The notes under the pieces: generated by a model
Told to the model about the DNA's origin: nothing
The model's database searches: none
The model's input: the letters and a program-made list of their open reading frames with translations, nothing else
In this document: positions 7,066-9,827 of the stretch, one piece after another
How positions within the stretch are numbered: the first letter of the stretch is position 1
How the letters are laid out: each line of letters opens with the position of its first letter
From: JBHEKP01 sp041859375
GTDB lineage: Bacteria > Hydrogenedentota > Hydrogenedentia > Hydrogenedentales > CAITNO01
Length of the DNA stretch: 9,827 nt
Assembly (NCBI GenBank): GCA_041859375.1
Contig: JBHEKP010000130.1
Coordinates: 1-9,827 of the forward strand
Reading direction: 5' to 3'
Program-made: the position numbers and the translations under genes

Positions 7066-8490
7066 GGCGGGCGCCATTTTGACAAGACGCGGCTGGAACC
7101 GGGCGAGCGCCTCGACAAGATCGGTCTGGGCGGCCATGACCTCCCCGATATCCTTGTAGACCATGGGCAGCTCGTCCACGCCCGCGGACATGACGATGAC
7201 GCGGCGCTCCTCCAGCAGGGCCTTCGCGTCATGCCAGCGGAAGGATTCGCGCGCCTTGTTGCGGCTCATCACGCGGCCCGCGCCGTGGGAGGCGCTGTTC
7301 AGGCTTTCCGGGTTGCCGAGGCCGCGCACCAGATAGCCCGGCGCGGCCATGGAGCCGGGGATGATGCCGGTGACCCCCTTTCCGGCGGGCGTGGCGCCCT
7401 TGCGGTGCACCACCACCACCTCCCCGTCGTGGACCTCCTTCCACGCGAAGTTGTGGTGGTTTTCCACCTCCAGCAGCGGGTGCGCGCCCAGGTGCTTTGT
7501 GATGTGCTTGTGGATGAGCGCGTGGTTCGCCGCCGCATAGGCGCCCATCAGTTCCATGGCATCCCAGTATTCGCGGCCCTCGGCGCTGTCCAGATCAAGC
7601 CAGGCCAGGTAGCGCACCGCGTCGGGCAGGCCGCGCCGCCGGTCCCGGGCGATGCGGCTGTAATGCTCGCACACCGCCGCGCCCGTGCCCCGGCTGCCGC
7701 TGTGGCTGAGCAGCGCCACATAGGTTCCCGGTTCCAGCCCCGCGTCCGCGTCCAGCACCTCCAGCGAGCCGAATTCCACGAAATGGTTGCCGCTGCCGCT
7801 GGTGCCGAGCTGGGCCCAGGCCTTGTCGCGGTGGGAGCGGGTGACGGGGGAAACCGTCCAGTCCGCGTCCATCACGGCGTGCTCGCGGCGGCGCTGGAAG
7901 GTGGCCCCCACGCCGAAGCGGGTCTCGTCCTCGATGGCGCGGCGGAGCTGCTCGATGTTGCGGTCCAGCGCGGAGACGGGCAGGTCGAGCACGGTCATGC
8001 GCATGCGGCAGGCGATGTCCACGCCCACGGCGTAGGGGATCACCGCGTTGCGCGCGGCGAGCACCCCGCCGATGGGCAGGCCGTAGCCCACGTGCGCGTC
8101 GGGCATGAGCGCGCCGCGCACCGACACGGCGAGGCTGCACGCCGCCTCCATCTGTTTCACAGCGTTGTCGTCCAGGTTGCGGCCCCATTTGCGCCAGGGC
8201 GCGCCGCCGCCGGGATGGAGGGACGGCCCGTGCAGTTCCTCCTCCTCCGCCTTTGCGTGGCGCAGCACCGCCGCCGTGTTCGCGCCGCCGTCGTTGTGGA
8301 GCGCCTCCGCGAGGGGCGCGAAGAGGGCGTGGGTACGGTGCTTTTCCGGACGGTTAGCCACCGCCCGGATCAGTTTGCGGAGCTGTTTGGGGGAGATTCC
8401 CGCCTGCGCGGCGTGCTGGAGGCAGCGCCGGACGGCGGCCACCGCCGCTGGTGAGGCGATGCCCAGTTGCGCGAGTTCCTTGTCGGTCAT
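7045..8490 (-). CDS. rtcB: RtcB-family RNA ligase (3'-phosphate/5'-OH ligase)
   Basis: RtcB enzymes join RNA 3'-phosphate (or 2',3'-cyclic phosphate) to 5'-OH ends using GTP and Mn2+, in tRNA splicing or RNA repair. This 481-residue protein carries the family motifs in order: MPDAHVGYGLPIGG (129-142), VGVDIACRM (155-163; D158, C161), GTSGSGNHFVE (229-239; N235, H236, E239), LSHSGSRG (261-268; H263), ENHHNFAWKE (343-352), HRKGATPA (362-369), IIPGSMAAPGYLVRG (376-390) and NSASHGAGR (398-406). H402 is the histidine that takes GMP. All metal- and GMP-binding residues I can check are kept, so it should be active. Several motif positions differ from the canonical bacterial form (DIACRM for DIGCGM, GTSGSG for GTLGGG, ATPA for ATRA), marking a divergent subfamily. 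About 80 residues precede the first conserved block. The ATG overlaps the NUDIX stop as ATGA with no good Shine-Dalgarno, so translation is probably coupled. No archease or RtcA gene is seen nearby. Confidence 0.95.
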   Translation of the reverse strand: MTDKELAQLGIASPAAVAAVRRCLQHAAQAGISPKQLRKLIRAVANRPEKHRTHALFAPLAEALHNDGGANTAAVLRHAKAEEEELHGPSLHPGGGAPWRKWGRNLDDNAVKQMEAACSLAVSVRGALMPDAHVGYGLPIGGVLAARNAVIPYAVGVDIACRMRMTVLDLPVSALDRNIEQLRRAIEDETRFGVGATFQRRREHAVMDADWTVSPVTRSHRDKAWAQLGTSGSGNHFVEFGSLEVLDADAGLEPGTYVALLSHSGSRGTGAAVCEHYSRIARDRRRGLPDAVRYLAWLDLDSAEGREYWDAMELMGAYAAANHALIHKHITKHLGAHPLLEVENHHNFAWKEVHDGEVVVVHRKGATPAGKGVTGIIPGSMAAPGYLVRGLGNPESLNSASHGAGRVMSRNKARESFRWHDAKALLEERRVIVMSAGVDELPMVYKDIGEVMAAQTDLVEALARFQPRLVKMAPAGEKPED

Positions 8491-9008
8491 GGGCGCAGGC
8501 CGTCGTAAATTTGCAGCAGTTCGCGGTGCGCGCGGAAGGGCACGTCGGGCCTTTCATCACGGATGAAAAAGCGCAGGTCCCGCGCGTCGCTGCCGGGCTC
8601 CGGGACGCCCTCCCAGCGGTCCAGCACATAGCCCAGCACCAGCACGCTGTCGTACAGGGCGCTTTTCCCCAGCGTCGCGCCCAGCAGACGAGGCCCGAAA
8701 CCGCGCAGCCCCGTCTCCTCCATCAGCTCGCGCAGGACGCACTCCTCGCCGGTCTCGCCGGACTCCATGAAGCCGCCCGGCAGGGTCCAGCGCCCGGCGT
8801 GGGGCTCCACGTCCCGCTGGGCGAAGAGCAGCGCCCCCGCAGCGTCGCGCGCAAAGACGCAGCACGCGGGCACGGGGTTGCGGTAGAAAAAGCGGTTGCA
8901 CGCGGCGCAGTAGGGGCGGGGCCGCTCGCCGTCGTCGCGGTGGACGAGACGCGCGCCGCAGGTGCCGCAATGGTTCCATTCAAAGGGTGTGGGGGGATTC
9001 CATGTCAT
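8487..9008 (-). CDS. Zinc-ribbon NUDIX hydrolase, first gene of the rtcB operon
   Basis: NUDIX enzymes cleave nucleoside diphosphates linked to another group (X). This 173-residue protein begins with a four-cysteine zinc ribbon (C14, C17, C34, C37: CGTC and CAAC), followed by the YRNP text common in NudC/YjhB-like proteins with such ribbons. The Nudix box at 79-101 fits GX5EX7REUXEEXGU exactly (G79, E85, R93, E94, E97, E98, G100). I place the start at ATG 9008 rather than the in-frame GTG at 9017, because the GTG lies inside the likely -10 box (9016-9021). It is shorter than NudC and lacks the SQPWPFP motif, so NADH pyrophosphatase is not supported; an ADP-ribose or other nucleotide substrate is possible. 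Its stop shares four bases with the rtcB start, so the two form a tightly coupled operon. That hints at a role in nucleotide or RNA 5'-end clean-up beside RNA ligation, which is an inference. Confidence 0.93.
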   Translation of the reverse strand: MTWNPPTPFEWNHCGTCGARLVHRDDGERPRPYCAACNRFFYRNPVPACCVFARDAAGALLFAQRDVEPHAGRWTLPGGFMESGETGEECVLRELMEETGLRGFGPRLLGATLGKSALYDSVLVLGYVLDRWEGVPEPGSDARDLRFFIRDERPDVPFRAHRELLQIYDGLRP

Positions 9009-9015
9009 GGGCGAC

Positions 9016-9021
9016 ACTGTA
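9016..9021 (-). promoter_or_regulatory. Possible -10 box for the NUDIX-rtcB operon
   Basis: On the minus strand TACAGT sits 7 nt before the NUDIX ATG, with no Shine-Dalgarno between. A weak TTGCGG lies 18 nt further upstream. Transcription would begin at or within a base of the ATG, implying a leaderless mRNA. The motif matches only 4 of 6 consensus bases, so confidence is low. Confidence 0.35.
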
Positions 9022-9119
9022 GAACAGAAGCGCCCCGTGCCGCAAGCGCAACGGCGCGGGAAGGGGTGGAGAAACCGGCTGGCCCCGTCCGGCTTTTTTC
9101 ATTGCGGCCCGGATTCCTG

Positions 9120-9125
9120 TACAAT
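9120..9125 (+). promoter_or_regulatory. -10 box immediately before the orphan gene, leaderless arrangement
   Basis: TACAAT is identical to the -10 at 2881-2886 and ends 7 nt before the ATG at 9133. A weak TTTTCA (9096-9101) lies 18 nt upstream. There is no Shine-Dalgarno. The predicted transcript starts at about the A of the ATG. Confidence 0.5.
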
Positions 9126-9132
9126 TCCCCGC

Positions 9133-9495
9133 ATGAAACGTTGCGGCAAAACCCGCCAAACACTTTTGGCGCGGGGTGTGACGACCGTGGTGGTGGTCCT
9201 TCTGCTGGCCGCCGCGCAGTTTCATGCCTGCCGGACGCTTCCCGCCCAGGGGGAAAACCCGCCGGCAAGCTTCTCCGCCGGCATGCCCGCCCCGCTTGAC
9301 CTTTTCGTGCAGACATCCCGTCAGAACACGCCGCACGATCCGTCATTCCGTCCCGACGGATTCGGCGCGACCCCCTGCGCCGTCGCGGACGGCGCGGCCT
9401 CGCCGCCCAACACGGGAACGGTCCGTGCCTCCCGCACGGGCGCGTCGCCCTCCCCCCGCACCGTCCTGCTGCTCAAAAGCAGCCTGATCATCTGA
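9133..9495 (+). CDS. Orphan 120-residue protein with N-terminal hydrophobic segment
   Basis: I do not recognise this protein. The frame is open from further upstream, but the ATG at 9133 is favoured because a TACAAT box ends 7 nt before it and because it gives a sensible N-terminus: basic residues (KRCGKTRQ) followed by a hydrophobic stretch at about 14-28 (ARGVTTVVVVLLLAAA). This is a signal peptide or anchor; the nearby QFHAC is not a good lipobox. The remainder (about 35-120) is rich in Pro, Ala, Ser, Thr and Gly without a known domain, is probably disordered, and ends in a hydrophobic VLLLKSSLII. It is transcribed away from the NUDIX-rtcB operon. Because high GC content makes open frames common, a non-coding origin cannot be excluded; the promoter, the signal-like start and lack of overlap with any other gene are what support it. 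Confidence 0.45.
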   Translation: MKRCGKTRQTLLARGVTTVVVVLLLAAAQFHACRTLPAQGENPPASFSAGMPAPLDLFVQTSRQNTPHDPSFRPDGFGATPCAVADGAASPPNTGTVRASRTGASPSPRTVLLLKSSLII

Positions 9496-9530
9496 GATTC
9501 ATCCCTTCCCCGGCACCCCCTCTTTGTCCG

Positions 9531-9574
9531 CGGCGGTTTCCCGTTGTTGGGGACCGCGCCGCACGGTTTGTGTT
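9531..9574 (+). terminator. Weak hairpin with T-rich tail after the orphan gene
   Basis: CGGCG (9531-9535) pairs with CGCCG (9557-9561), and inside it a TCCC/GGGA stem forms across a small internal loop. GGTTTGTGTTT follows. The stem is imperfect and the tail is interrupted by G, so this is only a possible terminator between the orphan gene and the small zinc-ribbon gene. Confidence 0.3.
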
Positions 9575-9591
9575 TGAGAAAGGATGAACAG

Positions 9592-9792
9592 ATGAAAAAC
9601 ACCCAGGAAACCCTGTACTGCTACAACTGCAAAAAGAATGTCACCTGCCACCACGAGCCTGTTGACCACAAGAAACAGCTCCGCACCACCCTCTTCACCT
9701 TTGGCTTCTGGCTGCCCATCTGGCTGCTCATGACCCTGGTGAAGTCCACCGTGTGCGACATCTGCGGCACACCCCTGACCCGCGACGAATAA
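9592..9792 (+). CDS. 66-residue split zinc-ribbon protein with LITAF-like layout
   Basis: The ATG at 9592 follows AAGGA (9580-9584) by 7 nt; the TTG-started longer frame from 9544 has no such support. The protein has one cysteine pair near the N-terminus (YCYNCKK, C10 and C13), a hydrophobic segment at about 34-54 (LFTFGFWLPIWLLMTLV), then a second pair (VCDICG, C59 and C62). A CxxC / hydrophobic / CxxC order is that of the LITAF domain, where the two knuckles form one zinc site and the hydrophobic part dips into the membrane without crossing it. That family link is an inference from layout, not from a database match. Alternatively the segment is a real transmembrane helix and the two pairs lie on opposite sides. 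Function in bacteria is unknown. No clear promoter is visible, so it may be read through from the orphan gene. Confidence 0.72.
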   Translation: MKNTQETLYCYNCKKNVTCHHEPVDHKKQLRTTLFTFGFWLPIWLLMTLVKSTVCDICGTPLTRDE

Positions 9793-9827
9793 CCGTTGGC
9801 AAAAGCGGGCCTGCGGGGACAACCCCG

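Noticed and set aside
7231..8454. 407-residue plus-strand frame opposite rtcB
   Set aside because: It is the antisense shadow of a gene with every RtcB motif; the translation is Ala/Arg/His/Val-rich without domains.
8962..9132. Upstream extension of the orphan frame to 8962
   Set aside because: It would run antisense into the NUDIX start and across both divergent promoters, and it hides the signal-like N-terminus that begins at 9133.

Overview
The window is a very GC-rich (about two-thirds GC or more, judged by eye), densely coded bacterial chromosome segment. It contains eight complete genes and one gene cut by the left edge. Several traits point to a diderm, environmental bacterium of the Planctomycetes / Lentisphaerae / Hydrogenedentota kind: a Tat-signal Gfo/Idh/MocA oxidoreductase that is a possible lipoprotein, a YfbK-type von Willebrand A protein, a secreted alpha/alpha-barrel glycosidase-like protein and a run of secreted or membrane proteins. 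This placement is an inference from gene content, since there is no rRNA or other phylogenetic marker. No mobile element, CRISPR array, tRNA or rRNA was seen.

Layout. From 1 to 1358 (+) is the 3' part of a YfbK-like vWA/DUF3520 protein, closed by a clear rho-independent terminator (1383-1425). From 1446 a sigma70-type promoter leads to a Tat-exported Gfo/Idh/MocA family oxidoreductase (1543-2847). A near-consensus promoter (2858-2886) then drives a secreted protein with the zinc-dependent phospholipase C / S1-P1 nuclease signature (2960-4306) and, 38 bp later, a four-helix membrane protein (4345-4845). An extended -10 promoter (4880-4888) serves a large secreted six-hairpin glycosidase-like protein (4915-7023). 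Convergent to this is a minus-strand operon in which a zinc-ribbon NUDIX hydrolase (9008-8487) overlaps an RtcB-type RNA ligase (8490-7045) by the four bases ATGA. Divergent from the operon is a 120-residue orphan with an N-terminal hydrophobic segment (9133-9495). Last is a 66-residue protein with two CxxC pairs around a hydrophobic segment (9592-9792), a layout like the LITAF domain.

How the genes fit together. The plus-strand genes mostly act at or beyond the cytoplasmic membrane: a periplasmic or lipid-anchored sugar-type oxidoreductase, a zinc hydrolase and a carbohydrate-active protein. They look like separate transcription units rather than one pathway. The minus-strand NUDIX-RtcB pair is the only tightly coupled unit and suggests a nucleotide or RNA-end processing function joined to RNA ligation. 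Two facing promoters in 9009-9132 place their -10 boxes only 7 nt before the start codons, with no Shine-Dalgarno sequence, which suggests leaderless transcripts.

No wholly new system is proven here. The points most worth following are the NUDIX-RtcB coupling with a divergent RtcB, the LITAF-like small protein, and the long zinc-hydrolase with its membrane-protein partner. Long reading frames on the strand opposite the real genes are shadows caused by high GC content.
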